Source: Bryobacteraceae bacterium
GTDB lineage: Bacteria > Acidobacteriota > Terriglobia > Bryobacterales > Bryobacteraceae
DNA length: 12,428 nucleotides
Assembly (NCBI GenBank): GCA_019686145.1
Contig: JADGHK010000035.1
Location: 1 to 12,428 of the forward strand
Reading direction: 5' to 3'
Position numbers and translations under genes: made by a program. Under the pieces are notes generated by a model. That model did no database searches. It saw only the letters and a list, made by a program, of their open reading frames with translations, and was not told the DNA's origin. Shown here piece by piece: positions 1 through 6,831 of this stretch. Numbering within the stretch: position 1 is the stretch's first letter; each line of letters begins with the position of its first letter.

Positions 1-1016
1 TTATAGAGCTGGGAGGGCTTGTGCAGGGCGGGAGAAGCCACCGTTTTCCCCAATTTTGCGGCCCGGGCATCGAGTTTCTGCCAGAGGTCCTGATCCGCCT
101 TTGACATCTCCAGGGCCTGCGCGATCTGCAGTCTCTCCTTCGGCGTGAGCTTTTCGGCGAGCACCGCCAGCAGCAAAGCGGCATGGTTTACCGGAAAATC
201 GACTTCGAAGGGTACGATCGCCCGGACTTTCTGCAATTTCTGGAGGGCCGCGACATTTAACCTGGCGCCTGTGAGCGCGGGAGAGTAAAGGCCGAGGACC
301 TTCTCTTCATCGAAGAGGCGCAAGACTTCCGTCGGATTCTGATCTTCGGCGACGCGCTTCAATTCGTCGAAGAGCTCGGATGCCGGGATCTGCTTTTCGA
401 GCTCCGCGGCACGGGCATTTTCGTACTGCTGCTGGGTGCGCTGCTCCAGGGTGAAGCCGAAGCGCACGCGGAAGCGCAGCAGCCGCAGGAGCCGGACCGG
501 GCGGTCGTAGAGAGCGTAATTGGAGACGGTTCGCAGCTCCTTACGTTCCAGGTCGGACAGCCCGTTGGTGGGGTCGAGCAGCAGCCCGCGCGAAGCGCGG
601 TTCAGCGAGAGGGCAATCGCATTAATTGTAAAATCGCGGCGCCGGAGGTCGTCGTGGATCGTTGCTGGAGTCACCTCCGGCTTGCCCCCCGCTTTCGGAT
701 ACCGCTCCGTCCGGGCTGCGCCGATCTCCGCGGTAATGCCCCCCGGAAAGATGAGTTCCATCGTACTGCGAACTTCGTCTGCGTGAACAAGAGTTGCCCC
801 CCCTTGCTCCGCGAGGGTCTTCGCCAGCTTGAGCGCGTTGCCCTCGACGACGAAGTCGAGATCACGTACGGGGAATCCACCAAACATGTCACGCAAGGCG
901 CCGCCGGCGAGGAATAAATTTACATTTGCCTCTGCCGCCGCCTTCTGAACCGCAGCCACGACGCGGCTCTGCTCCGCGCTCAAGTGGCTCTCCAGCATAA
1001 ACATGTAGTCGCTCAT
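1..1016 (-). CDS. CCA tRNA nucleotidyltransferase / poly(A) polymerase family protein (C-terminus beyond window)
   Basis: Class II nucleotidyltransferase of the type that adds CCA (or A) to RNA 3' ends; a cytoplasmic tRNA maturation or repair role is likely. Of the protein, 338 residues are visible and the frame stays open at base 1, so the C-terminal end is missing. Seen: LAGGALRD at residues 37-43 followed by RDLDFVVE (51-58), with the metal-binding DxD at D52 and D54; RRDFTINA at 127-134; DPTNGLSDLERKELRTV near 148-164; DRPVRLLRLLRFRVRFGF at 171-188, matching the conserved D-PVRLLRAxRF motif. The ATG at 1016 is preceded by GGAG about 9 nt upstream; ATGs at residues 5 and 7 are alternatives. 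No HD domain is visible in the part present. It lies 131 bp downstream of the recombinase gene on the same strand. Sequence alone cannot separate full CCA-adding from A-adding or CC-adding activity. A 7-base C run (797-803) inside the gene keeps the frame intact. Confidence 0.88.
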   Translation of the reverse strand, partial: MSDYMFMLESHLSAEQSRVVAAVQKAAAEANVNLFLAGGALRDMFGGFPVRDLDFVVEGNALKLAKTLAEQGGATLVHADEVRSTMELIFPGGITAEIGAARTERYPKAGGKPEVTPATIHDDLRRRDFTINAIALSLNRASRGLLLDPTNGLSDLERKELRTVSNYALYDRPVRLLRLLRFRVRFGFTLEQRTQQQYENARAAELEKQIPASELFDELKRVAEDQNPTEVLRLFDEEKVLGLYSPALTGARLNVAALQKLQKVRAIVPFEVDFPVNHAALLLAVLAEKLTPKERLQIAQALEMSKADQDLWQKLDARAAKLGKTVASPALHKPSQLY

Positions 1017-1036
1017 TGCTTCAATCTCCAGAGTCT

Positions 1037-1084
1037 CTGCAGCCGTTTGCCCGTGGTTGCTCCTTCGCACCCATCCGGCTGCAG
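1037..1084. repeat. Inverted repeat between recombinase and nucleotidyltransferase genes
   Basis: CTGCAGCCG at 1037-1045 is exactly repeated in inverted form as CGGCTGCAG at 1076-1084, with a 30-base spacer. The arms could pair in the minus-strand transcript between the xer-type gene and the nucleotidyltransferase gene. No T run follows on the minus strand, so it is not a typical intrinsic terminator. The rest of the 131-bp gap shows no gene. Its function is unknown. Confidence 0.4.
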
Positions 1085-1147
1085 GTCTGATATCCCTGTC
1101 TGCTCGCGCACCCCTCGATGTGTTAGTCGACCCCTCCCCCGCGCCCT

Positions 1148-2056
1148 TCAGGCACGAGGATGATGTTCGTCCAGCGTCTTACGCAGCCTAGACCGCACGA
1201 CGTGGGTGTATACCTGGGTCGTGCTGATGTCGGCGTGCCCCAGCATCATCTGTACACTCCTCAAGTCCGCTCCCCCCTCGAGAAGATGGGTCGCGAAACT
1301 GTGGCGGATCGCATGCGGACCCATTTTCCGGAAGATGCCCACCTTTCGGCCGTGGCTCCCCAGCAGTTTCCAAAATGCCTGTCTGGTGAGCGGGCCGCCC
1401 CGGGAGGTCACGAACAGATACGGACTCGCCTTGCCCTTCAACAGCTTGTCCCGGCCGGACTGAAGATAACTCGCGACAGCGGACAGCGCTGCCGCTCCAA
1501 CCGGAACCAGCCGCTGTTTGCGTCCCTTCCCGGTTACACGCACGACGCCCAAGTCAACATTCAGGTCGGACAGTTGCAGCTTACAGAGTTCGCTCACGCG
1601 TACACCCGTGGCATAGAGCATCTCGAGCATCGCGCGGTCGCGCAGACCCAGCGGAGTTGAGGCTTCAGGCGCGCTGAGAAGCTTCTCGATCTCGTCGGAA
1701 TTCAGGTACTTGGGAAGTTTCTTCCACTGCTTGGGGAGGGGCAGCAAGGCCGTCGGATCGGTCTTGATCCGGCCCTCCCGGAGCAGGAACTGGTACAAAT
1801 TCCGGAGCGTCGTCAGATGCCGGGCGATGGTTCGAACGGAGAGCCTGGAACGGTAAAGAAATTCGAGATAGCTCCGAACGCCCTCATCTGCCGGGATCGT
1901 GTCTCCGCTGGTTGAACGGCAAAAGGACACGTACTTCTGCAGATCACGCGCGTATGAGTCGAGTGTGTTCGGCGCTAAGCCCTTTTCTATCCGGCAAAAA
2001 TCGAGAAAGGACTGGACGCCAGCCGAAAGCGAGCCCGTCTGCATTGAGCCAATCAT
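1148..2056 (-). CDS. Tyrosine recombinase, XerC/XerD type
   Basis: Site-specific recombinase expected to act at a dif-like site to resolve chromosome dimers, using a tyrosine nucleophile. The 302 residues show an N-terminal SAM-like core-binding domain (about 11-95) and a C-terminal catalytic domain (about 115-290). All six active-site residues are visible: R153 in GVRVSE, K177 in TGKGRK, H248 and R251 in HAIRHSFATHLL, H274 in LGHADIS, and Y283 in QVYTHV. This spacing matches E. coli XerD closely. The start at 2056 (MIGSMQTG) has only a weak ribosome binding site; the ATG four codons later (2044) would give 298 residues, the XerD length. No integron, phage or transposon genes flank it, which favours a housekeeping Xer over an integrase. 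XerC versus XerD cannot be settled from one copy. Confidence 0.92.
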   Translation of the reverse strand: MIGSMQTGSLSAGVQSFLDFCRIEKGLAPNTLDSYARDLQKYVSFCRSTSGDTIPADEGVRSYLEFLYRSRLSVRTIARHLTTLRNLYQFLLREGRIKTDPTALLPLPKQWKKLPKYLNSDEIEKLLSAPEASTPLGLRDRAMLEMLYATGVRVSELCKLQLSDLNVDLGVVRVTGKGRKQRLVPVGAAALSAVASYLQSGRDKLLKGKASPYLFVTSRGGPLTRQAFWKLLGSHGRKVGIFRKMGPHAIRHSFATHLLEGGADLRSVQMMLGHADISTTQVYTHVVRSRLRKTLDEHHPRA

Positions 2057-2161
2057 ACAATAGGCCCAAATTGCAAACCATGGGTTCTATTGAAAACAGG
2101 TAGGTTAGCTCTTTGAGATCAAGAAGCGCCTGTGGTCGCAGGGGTGGGAACCCAAACACAA

Positions 2162-2189
2162 TTAACAATTTGCGGGAGTTTGGTACAAT
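2162..2189 (+). promoter_or_regulatory. Sigma-70-type promoter with extended -10
   Basis: A -35 box TTAACA (2162-2167, five of six consensus bases) is followed by a 16-bp spacer and TACAAT (2184-2189, five of six). TGG directly before TACAAT fits the extended -10 TGn motif. It would start transcription near 2196, about 30 bases before the TTG start of the small gene at 2227. It is the clearest promoter in the window. Confidence 0.6.
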
Positions 2190-2226
2190 TCGGGTCGAAC
2201 AGACTCACTCTTTGTAAGGGCTCCGC

Positions 2227-2712
2227 TTGGCTGCCTCGACGAATAAGAAGGTTATCGTGCTGCGATTTGACAGGGAAGCCTTGTGCGGCTTCGTCAACCC
2301 GCAGACCTTCCTCCGGTCCGATGGCGTCGAGCTGCTCAGCCCTTCCGGCAGCATCCAGACTATACAGTACGAGGAGGTCAAGTATTTGTGCTTCGTGCGG
2401 GAGTTCCAGACCGGCAAGCCGGTGCTTCGCCAGGCGTTCTACACCCGGCCCAAGGCCGCCGGGTTGTGGGTGCGGATGGAATTCCGGGACGGAGACACGC
2501 TGGAAGGCCTGCTGCCGAACAATCTTCTACTGGTGGAATGGGCCGGATTCACGGTAGTTCCGCCCGATGCTACGGGCAACACTCAGAAGGTCTTCGCGCC
2601 TCGAGCCGCGCTGGAGGGCATCCAGGTGCTCGGAGTGGTCGGAAGCCCGCTTCGTGCGGCACGGCGCGCGGAACGAACCGATCAGAAACGGCAGATCGGC
2701 CTTTTCGAATAA
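2227..2712 (+). CDS. Uncharacterised small beta-rich protein with internal duplication
   Basis: Conserved-looking protein of 161 residues with no function I can assign; probably cytoplasmic, as there is no signal peptide or membrane segment. It begins at TTG (2227): the frame has a TAA stop at 2215-2217, no ATG or GTG lies between, and AAGGG (2216-2220) sits 6 nt upstream as ribosome binding site. The two halves resemble each other. KVIVLRFDREALCGF (8-22), then GVELLSPSG and YEEVKYLCFV, compares with LWVRMEFRDGDTLEGL (80-95), then GFTVVPPDATGN and ALEGIQVLGVV. Each half would be a short beta-barrel-like unit. The second half recalls small acidobacterial domains of unknown function (possibly the DUF6982 type, from memory and unverified). 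The C-terminal 20 residues are basic. It ends 4 bp before the convergent 2H phosphoesterase gene. It has its own promoter, so it is probably a single-gene unit. Confidence 0.75.
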   Translation: MAASTNKKVIVLRFDREALCGFVNPQTFLRSDGVELLSPSGSIQTIQYEEVKYLCFVREFQTGKPVLRQAFYTRPKAAGLWVRMEFRDGDTLEGLLPNNLLLVEWAGFTVVPPDATGNTQKVFAPRAALEGIQVLGVVGSPLRAARRAERTDQKRQIGLFE

Positions 2713-2716
2713 GCTT

Positions 2717-3316
2717 TTAACGCAGGATCGGGGCGGGCGTCAGGTGACACTCTGCCAGATCCATCCAACAGTCCTGGACGGTGTTCTGAACAAAGGTGAG
2801 AGTTTCCACGCAAAAGGTGTGTGAACTCCGAAACTCCGCCCACCGCCGCTTCGCCAGTTCCACGACCCTGTCTACCTCGTGCGGCTCCAGGGACTGGGCC
2901 AGCGTGACATGTGGATGGTAAGGATACGGCTCCTCGTAGGCTAAGTGATCCACATTCAGTTCGTTGTGGATCTGCTCAATCATCTGGCGGCCCCGGCAGA
3001 CTGACAGGTATACGACCGACGTTACAGGGAACACTTCGATTTCGCCCAGTTCGACGTCGAACGCTGGGACGTCCTGAAGCTGTCTCTGCAACTGATTCCA
3101 GGCGTCTTCCACGGAAGCGAGCGGCCTGGGAGGGAGGACGGTCAAATGAGACTGAATTCTGCAAGTACTCACCAACTCGCGACGAAGCCCGTCCAGGAAT
3201 TGCTTGAGAGGATTTGGCGTATACGCTACAAGGGCGTAGGAGTTGACCGGAGTCACGCCATTCGTACTGCAATGCATGGTGCTTATCTTATCGCTTTTGG
3301 CGGTTTGGATACTCAT
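2717..3316 (-). CDS. 2H phosphoesterase, 2'-5' RNA ligase family protein
   Basis: Member of the 2H phosphoesterase superfamily (LigT / 2'-5' RNA ligase-like), enzymes that open or form 2'-5' or 2',3'-cyclic phosphodiester bonds in RNA or small nucleotides. Both catalytic HxT motifs are present: HLT at residues 57-59 (SHLTVLPP) and HVT at 136-138 (HPHVTLAQ). Their roughly 80-residue separation and the 199-residue length fit the family. The true substrate is unknown; many members are cyclic phosphodiesterases rather than ligases. The start at 3316 forms an ATGA overlap with the stop of the upstream 116-residue gene, which suggests translational coupling. The first 24 residues, however, do not look like family sequence, and the ATG at 3277 (residue 14) is a plausible alternative. 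It is the last gene of a minus-strand set after a patatin and the 116-residue protein. Confidence 0.85.
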   Translation of the reverse strand: MSIQTAKSDKISTMHCSTNGVTPVNSYALVAYTPNPLKQFLDGLRRELVSTCRIQSHLTVLPPRPLASVEDAWNQLQRQLQDVPAFDVELGEIEVFPVTSVVYLSVCRGRQMIEQIHNELNVDHLAYEEPYPYHPHVTLAQSLEPHEVDRVVELAKRRWAEFRSSHTFCVETLTFVQNTVQDCWMDLAECHLTPAPILR

Positions 3317-3663
3317 CCGATCGTACTACAGATTCCAGAACTGGGGGAGGCTGGGGGACCGGCTGCGACGGGAGCTGTCTCAAGCCCCGTCTTCACCTCG
3401 GGCAGAACCCAGCGTGCCTCTTCAAAGCCCACATACTTGTAGATGCACAGGCTGCCTTCCTCCGTCTCCAGCACGTCGCCCACCTGCAGGGGATGCTCGG
3501 TCTCCCGCAAGGCGATCCAGGCCGCGTAAGGAGAGGGTGCCTCGACGGTTCCAGCCTGCTCGTAATCCTTGGGTTTCACCATCGTGACCCCGCTCGTATG
3601 AGGCGCCCATCGGAACTGCTGCCGCTGCGTCTCTTTCATCCGATGGATTCGATAGTTTGGCAT
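3313..3663 (-). CDS. Uncharacterised 116-residue protein
   Basis: I do not recognise a named family. It is probably a cytoplasmic soluble protein: there is no signal peptide or membrane segment. Residues 1-90 look like a compact domain: a basic start (MPNYRIHRMKETQRQQFRWA), then PKDYEQAG, YAAWIALRETEHPLQVGDVLE and a C-terminal strand region ending ARWVLPEV at residue 90. The last 26 residues are rich in Pro, Ala, Gly and Ser and look like a non-conserved tail. Its ATG at 3663 has GGAA a few bases upstream, and it begins 19 bp after the patatin stop. Its TGA overlaps the next gene's ATG (ATGA), so all three genes are probably co-transcribed. The tail is antisense to a coding-looking plus-strand reading near 3276-3390, so the exact C-terminus is the least certain part. 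Confidence 0.72.
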   Translation of the reverse strand: MPNYRIHRMKETQRQQFRWAPHTSGVTMVKPKDYEQAGTVEAPSPYAAWIALRETEHPLQVGDVLETEEGSLCIYKYVGFEEARWVLPEVKTGLETAPVAAGPPASPSSGICSTIG

Positions 3664-3682
3664 CGTTCCACAATAGTATCGC

Positions 3683-4501
3683 TCAAAACATATTAAGCAA
3701 TGAATGTTTCTGGCGCACGGCGTCCTCGTACCCCTGGGCGATCCACCTTCGTATGTTGTCCTTGTTCCAATAGATCGCGTCTTTCAGGGTGCCCAGGGGC
3801 TGCTTCGGGCCAAGCGTCGCCACCTGTACATCGGTGGGAACGGCAGGGACCTTGCCGGAGATTCGGCGGAGTCCTCCGAGGAACGTTCGCATGGCGATCG
3901 GGGCGGCCTGAAATACGTTGATGGCGATAATCTTATCGGCGCCCAGTCGAGGTCCGGCCCACAGCGGAAGGGCGCCCAGCAGCCCGCCATCAGTGAACAC
4001 GCGTCCGTCGATTCGAGGCTGCGGGAGTAGTCCGAAGACGGCGCAGGAAGCGGCAAGATGCCTCCACTCCACCTCGGGGGCCAGCACGAGGCGCGGTTCG
4101 AGCCGGAGGAGATCCGTCACGACAACTCCGCAGGGGATGCGGGGAGAGAAACTACTGTGGATCTCACGTACCCATTCCTGGAAGGGCCCCGGGTCCATGA
4201 CGCCATCGAGCGGCGATTTCGGAATTCGAAAGCGGTGTTGCGAACCTCTGTCAAGGCTCAGCCAGAAGTCGATCCAGCGGTCGGGACAACAGCCGCCCGC
4301 AATCGCCCATCCATTGAGGGAACCGATCGATGCGCCGGCTACGGCGTCGGGCTGGAAGAACTCCGACAGGGCTTTCCAGGCGCCAGCCTGATATGCCCCG
4401 AACATTCCGCCGGCGGACAGGACAAGGGCCCTCCTTCCGCTACTCATAAACGTACTGAAGGCCTCTCTTTTTATGGTATCAAGGGCGGCGCAAGAGTTCA
4501 T
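3683..4501 (-). CDS. Patatin-like phospholipase family protein
   Basis: Lipid acyl hydrolase of the patatin family, using a Ser-Asp dyad. Counting from the ATG at 4501 (272 residues), the oxyanion-hole glycine loop is SAGGMFGAYQAG just after RRALVL, the nucleophile elbow is GASIGSLNG (GxSxG), and the dyad aspartate lies in VFTDGGLLGALPL (DGG). All key motifs are intact. There is no signal peptide, so it is probably cytoplasmic or membrane-peripheral. The frame stays open upstream to 4762, but that stretch is low-quality sequence and overlaps a good divergent gene, so I reject it. The ATG at 4447 (254 residues, starting MSSGRRALVLSAGG) begins right at the domain and is an equally good alternative; neither start has a strong ribosome binding site. 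It is first in a minus-strand set followed by the 116-residue protein (19 bp) and the 2H phosphoesterase. The substrate is unknown. Confidence 0.88.
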   Translation of the reverse strand: MNSCAALDTIKREAFSTFMSSGRRALVLSAGGMFGAYQAGAWKALSEFFQPDAVAGASIGSLNGWAIAGGCCPDRWIDFWLSLDRGSQHRFRIPKSPLDGVMDPGPFQEWVREIHSSFSPRIPCGVVVTDLLRLEPRLVLAPEVEWRHLAASCAVFGLLPQPRIDGRVFTDGGLLGALPLWAGPRLGADKIIAINVFQAAPIAMRTFLGGLRRISGKVPAVPTDVQVATLGPKQPLGTLKDAIYWNKDNIRRWIAQGYEDAVRQKHSLLNMF

Positions 4502-4537
4502 CGCCGTGCTGCCGTTCTGGCACAATGATAGATTCGA

Positions 4538-5104
4538 ATGCGATTTGATCCGGCCGATTACGGGGTAGAAGTGGAAGAGATCCTTGCGCTCGACGGCAGG
4601 GGGACCCGCCTGATGCCTCTGGCCAGGGGGCAGTGCTCGTCCCGAGAAGCCTGGGAGCGGTTGTCCTGCACGACACCCGAACGCCTCTTCCCGAAAGCCC
4701 GGGACGCAAAGGCTGCTTTCAGCGGACTTTGGCTCTACTTTTCCTGTCTGGAAGAAAGCCACCGGGTTTCACAAGACACCCCTTCCGCCAACGGCAGCTT
4801 CTGGCATGGCATCATGCACCGCCAGGAGCCGGACCCCGGAAACTCCGCGTACTGGTTCCGCCGTGTGGGACGGCACCCGATCTTCCCCGAACTGGCCCGC
4901 GCAGCCGCGATGCTGGCGGAGGCAGTGCCGGGCGCCGGCTTCCGTGTGCGCTCTGACTGGGATCCATTTGCATTCATTGACTTTTGCGAAATGGCGCGCC
5001 GGAAGCCGGGATCGGACGCCGAAAAACTCGCTCTTGAAATCCAGCGTGCAGAATGGCAGCTCTTGTTTCACTACTGCGCTTCCCCTGCCCCCACTGGCGG
5101 CTGA
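4538..5104 (+). CDS. Uncharacterised 188-residue protein
   Basis: The family is not identified by name. The protein is soluble, with no signal peptide or membrane helix. A conserved-looking centre reads SANGSFWHGIMHRQEPDPGN near residues 83-102, followed by SAYWFRRVGRHPIF. These clusters of His, Trp, Arg and Asp are typical of a catalytic or ligand-binding core. A second cluster, DWDPFAFIDFCEMARR, lies near 140-155. The C-terminus (AEWQLLFHYCASPAPTGG) contains a Trp-His-Cys patch. The start at 4538 is the first ATG; it has no clear ribosome binding site and only 36 bp separate it from the patatin start on the other strand, so both promoters must share or overlap that space. The stop at 5104 is 24 bp before the adaptor gene, so the two may be co-transcribed. 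A role cannot be deduced from its neighbours. Confidence 0.8.
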   Translation: MRFDPADYGVEVEEILALDGRGTRLMPLARGQCSSREAWERLSCTTPERLFPKARDAKAAFSGLWLYFSCLEESHRVSQDTPSANGSFWHGIMHRQEPDPGNSAYWFRRVGRHPIFPELARAAAMLAEAVPGAGFRVRSDWDPFAFIDFCEMARRKPGSDAEKLALEIQRAEWQLLFHYCASPAPTGG

Positions 5105-5128
5105 TGTGAAAGGACGGAGAGACTACCT

Positions 5129-6340
5129 TTGAAACGACCGCTCGTGGTTCTGGCGGCGCTGGCGCTCGCCTTCGCCCTGGTGTGGCTGGCGGCCAGGCGC
5201 TCGGGCCCTCCCGAAGTCTCGTTCGCCCGGGTGACCCGCGGCAGAATTGAAAGCACGCTGATTACGAATGGCCGCGTGGAGCCCGTAGAGTGGACGGGCG
5301 TCCGCGCCGAAGGCTCCGGCGCCATTGAAACGCTGCACGTGCAGGAGGGCCAGTTTGTCCGCAAGGGCGATCCGCTCGTCACGCTCGAATCCTCGGCGGC
5401 GCGGGCTGAACTCGCCTCGGCGCAATCGAGGATCGCGAAAGCGCAGGCAGAACTTTCCGTTATCGAGCGAGGCGGAAGGGCCGCCGAGCAGACCGAGATT
5501 CTGCGAGCGCTCGATGCTGCACGCCTCGAGGAGGCGGCGGAACAAAAGGAACTCGAATCGCTGGAGCGCCTCCTCCAAAAGCAGGCAGTGACCGCCTACG
5601 AAGTCACGATTGCACGCCAAAAACTTGAGCAGACCCGCGCGGAGATTCGAGGGCTCGAACAGAAGAAAGCCGCCCTGACCGACCCCGCCGACCGCGCCGC
5701 TGCACAAGCCGCGATCAAGGACGCGGAAGCCGCTGCCAGCCTGGCGCGGCGGCAAATCGAGCAGAGCATCGTGCGCTCTCCCATGGACGGCGTCGTCTAT
5801 CACCTGGAAGCCCGCCGGGGAGCCTACTTGCGCCCGGGTGACCTGGTTGCGAATGTGGGGCGGCTTGACGAACTGCGAGTCACGGTGCTGGTGGATGAGC
5901 CTGAGCTGGGGCGGGTCCAGCCGGGGATGCCTGTGACGATCACCTGGGATGCGCTGCCAGGGCGTAAGTGGACCGGGAGGATCGATCGCGTTCCTACGCA
6001 GGTCGTCGCCGTGGGTACCCGGCAGGTCGGAGAAGTGATCGCGATTATCGCGAATTCGGAGAAAGCCCTGATTCCGGGCACCAACGTCAACGCCGAAATC
6101 CAAAGCCGTGTCGTCGACAACGCCTTGAGCATTCCGAAGGAAGCGATTCGCAGGCGTGACGGCGAGGTGGGCGTCTACATGCTTAAGGCAGATGCCCTCG
6201 AATGGCGCCCGGTAGCGCTTGGCGTGTCGAGCATCACGCGGTCGCAGGTGGTGCGCGGCCTGTCGGAGGGCGACGCGGTCGCGCTGCCCAAGGACCGCGA
6301 GCTCCATCATGGCATGAAGGTCCGTCCGGTCTTTCCGTAA
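5129..6340 (+). CDS. HlyD/MacA-type periplasmic adaptor (membrane fusion protein)
   Basis: Periplasmic adaptor that links an inner-membrane pump to an outer-membrane channel in efflux or secretion. Of 403 residues, 4-22 form one N-terminal membrane helix (LVVLAALALAFALVWLA). A first biotinyl/lipoyl half follows at about 60-88 (VRAEGSGAIETLHVQEGQFV), then a long Glu/Ala/Arg-rich alpha-helical hairpin at about 90-210. The second lipoyl half is IVRSPMDGVVYHLEARRG (214-231), followed by beta-barrel (about 245-325) and membrane-proximal domains. The start is TTG at 5129, with GGAGA (5116-5120) 8 nt upstream; no closer ATG gives the membrane helix. It follows the 188-residue gene by 24 bp. No ABC or RND pump gene follows: the next gene, DoxX, converges on it from 3 bp away. 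The partner pump must lie elsewhere, so the substrate is unknown. Confidence 0.9.
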   Translation: MKRPLVVLAALALAFALVWLAARRSGPPEVSFARVTRGRIESTLITNGRVEPVEWTGVRAEGSGAIETLHVQEGQFVRKGDPLVTLESSAARAELASAQSRIAKAQAELSVIERGGRAAEQTEILRALDAARLEEAAEQKELESLERLLQKQAVTAYEVTIARQKLEQTRAEIRGLEQKKAALTDPADRAAAQAAIKDAEAAASLARRQIEQSIVRSPMDGVVYHLEARRGAYLRPGDLVANVGRLDELRVTVLVDEPELGRVQPGMPVTITWDALPGRKWTGRIDRVPTQVVAVGTRQVGEVIAIIANSEKALIPGTNVNAEIQSRVVDNALSIPKEAIRRRDGEVGVYMLKADALEWRPVALGVSSITRSQVVRGLSEGDAVALPKDRELHHGMKVRPVFP

Positions 6341-6343
6341 ATC

Positions 6344-6775
6344 CTAGGCGTGCCGCAGTACGCGCCGGTGGGCGATGTAGTGATCCAGTGACAGCTCCCC
6401 CGCGCCCGTCAGTATCAGGCCAATGTTTGTAATCAGCAGCGTGAGGGCGTATTCAAAGCCGCCCGGCAGGAAGAATCCCTGCGAGATGTGAACCGTCGTG
6501 ATTGCGACAAACATGACGAAGGCGAGCGGAATGGCGGCGATTCTTGCAAACAATCCCAAGAGCATGAACAGCCCCCCGAAGAATTCGGCAAAGCTTGCCA
6601 GCACCGCAGAAACCATCGGTACAGGCATGCCCATCTGTTCCATGCTCGAGGCCACGCCGGAGACACCGTAGATAAAAAGCTTCTGTCCGCCGTGCATCAC
6701 GAAGACGATTCCTACCATGATGCGGATCAATGCGATTCCCCACCCGATGGTTCTCGGAGTCTCGAACAAGGTCAT
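6344..6775 (-). CDS. DoxX family integral membrane protein
   Basis: Small four-helix inner-membrane protein of 143 residues of the DoxX/DoxD-like family, often tied to quinone or thiol-redox chemistry. Helix 1 is about residues 10-35 (IGWGIALIRIMVGIVFVMHGGQKLF, with the family's LRxxxGxxFxxHGxxKLF pattern); helices follow near 55-75 (VSAVLASFAEFFGGLFMLLGLF), 77-97 and 105-125. The gene has a textbook ribosome binding site (AAGGAG at 6783-6788, 7 nt before the ATG). It lies 56 bp downstream of the MarR gene on the same strand, so the two are probably one operon controlled by the regulator. MarR-type regulators next to DoxX genes are known, for example in Bacillus quinone-stress control. It ends 3 bp from the convergent adaptor gene. 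The specific reaction is not evident from the sequence. Confidence 0.9.
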   Translation of the reverse strand: MTLFETPRTIGWGIALIRIMVGIVFVMHGGQKLFIYGVSGVASSMEQMGMPVPMVSAVLASFAEFFGGLFMLLGLFARIAAIPLAFVMFVAITTVHISQGFFLPGGFEYALTLLITNIGLILTGAGELSLDHYIAHRRVLRHA

Positions 6776-6782
6776 GTTGCTT

Positions 6783-6788
6783 CTCCTT
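6783..6788 (-). promoter_or_regulatory. Strong ribosome binding site of the DoxX gene
   Basis: AAGGAG on the minus strand, 7 nt before the ATG at 6775, is the strongest Shine-Dalgarno match in the window and fixes this start. It contrasts with the weak sites on most neighbours. Confidence 0.7.
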
Positions 6789-6831
6789 TTCGTGCTGCTG
6801 CCTGGTTGCGACGCTTTTGCGCCGGGACGTG

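Noticed and set aside
797..803. Apparent frameshift in the nucleotidyltransferase gene
   Set aside because: A careful count gives seven C bases, which keeps the motif regions GGATLVHAD and RRDFTINA in one open frame. My first reading with eight was wrong.
4502..4762. N-terminal extension of the patatin frame to 4762
   Set aside because: The 87 extra residues have no domain character and overlap the good divergent gene at 4538; patatin sequence starts only near 4447.
5123..6310. Minus-strand open frame of 395 codons opposite the adaptor gene
   Set aside because: It lies fully antisense to a well-supported adaptor and is low in family-like sequence; long antisense frames are expected in GC-rich genes.
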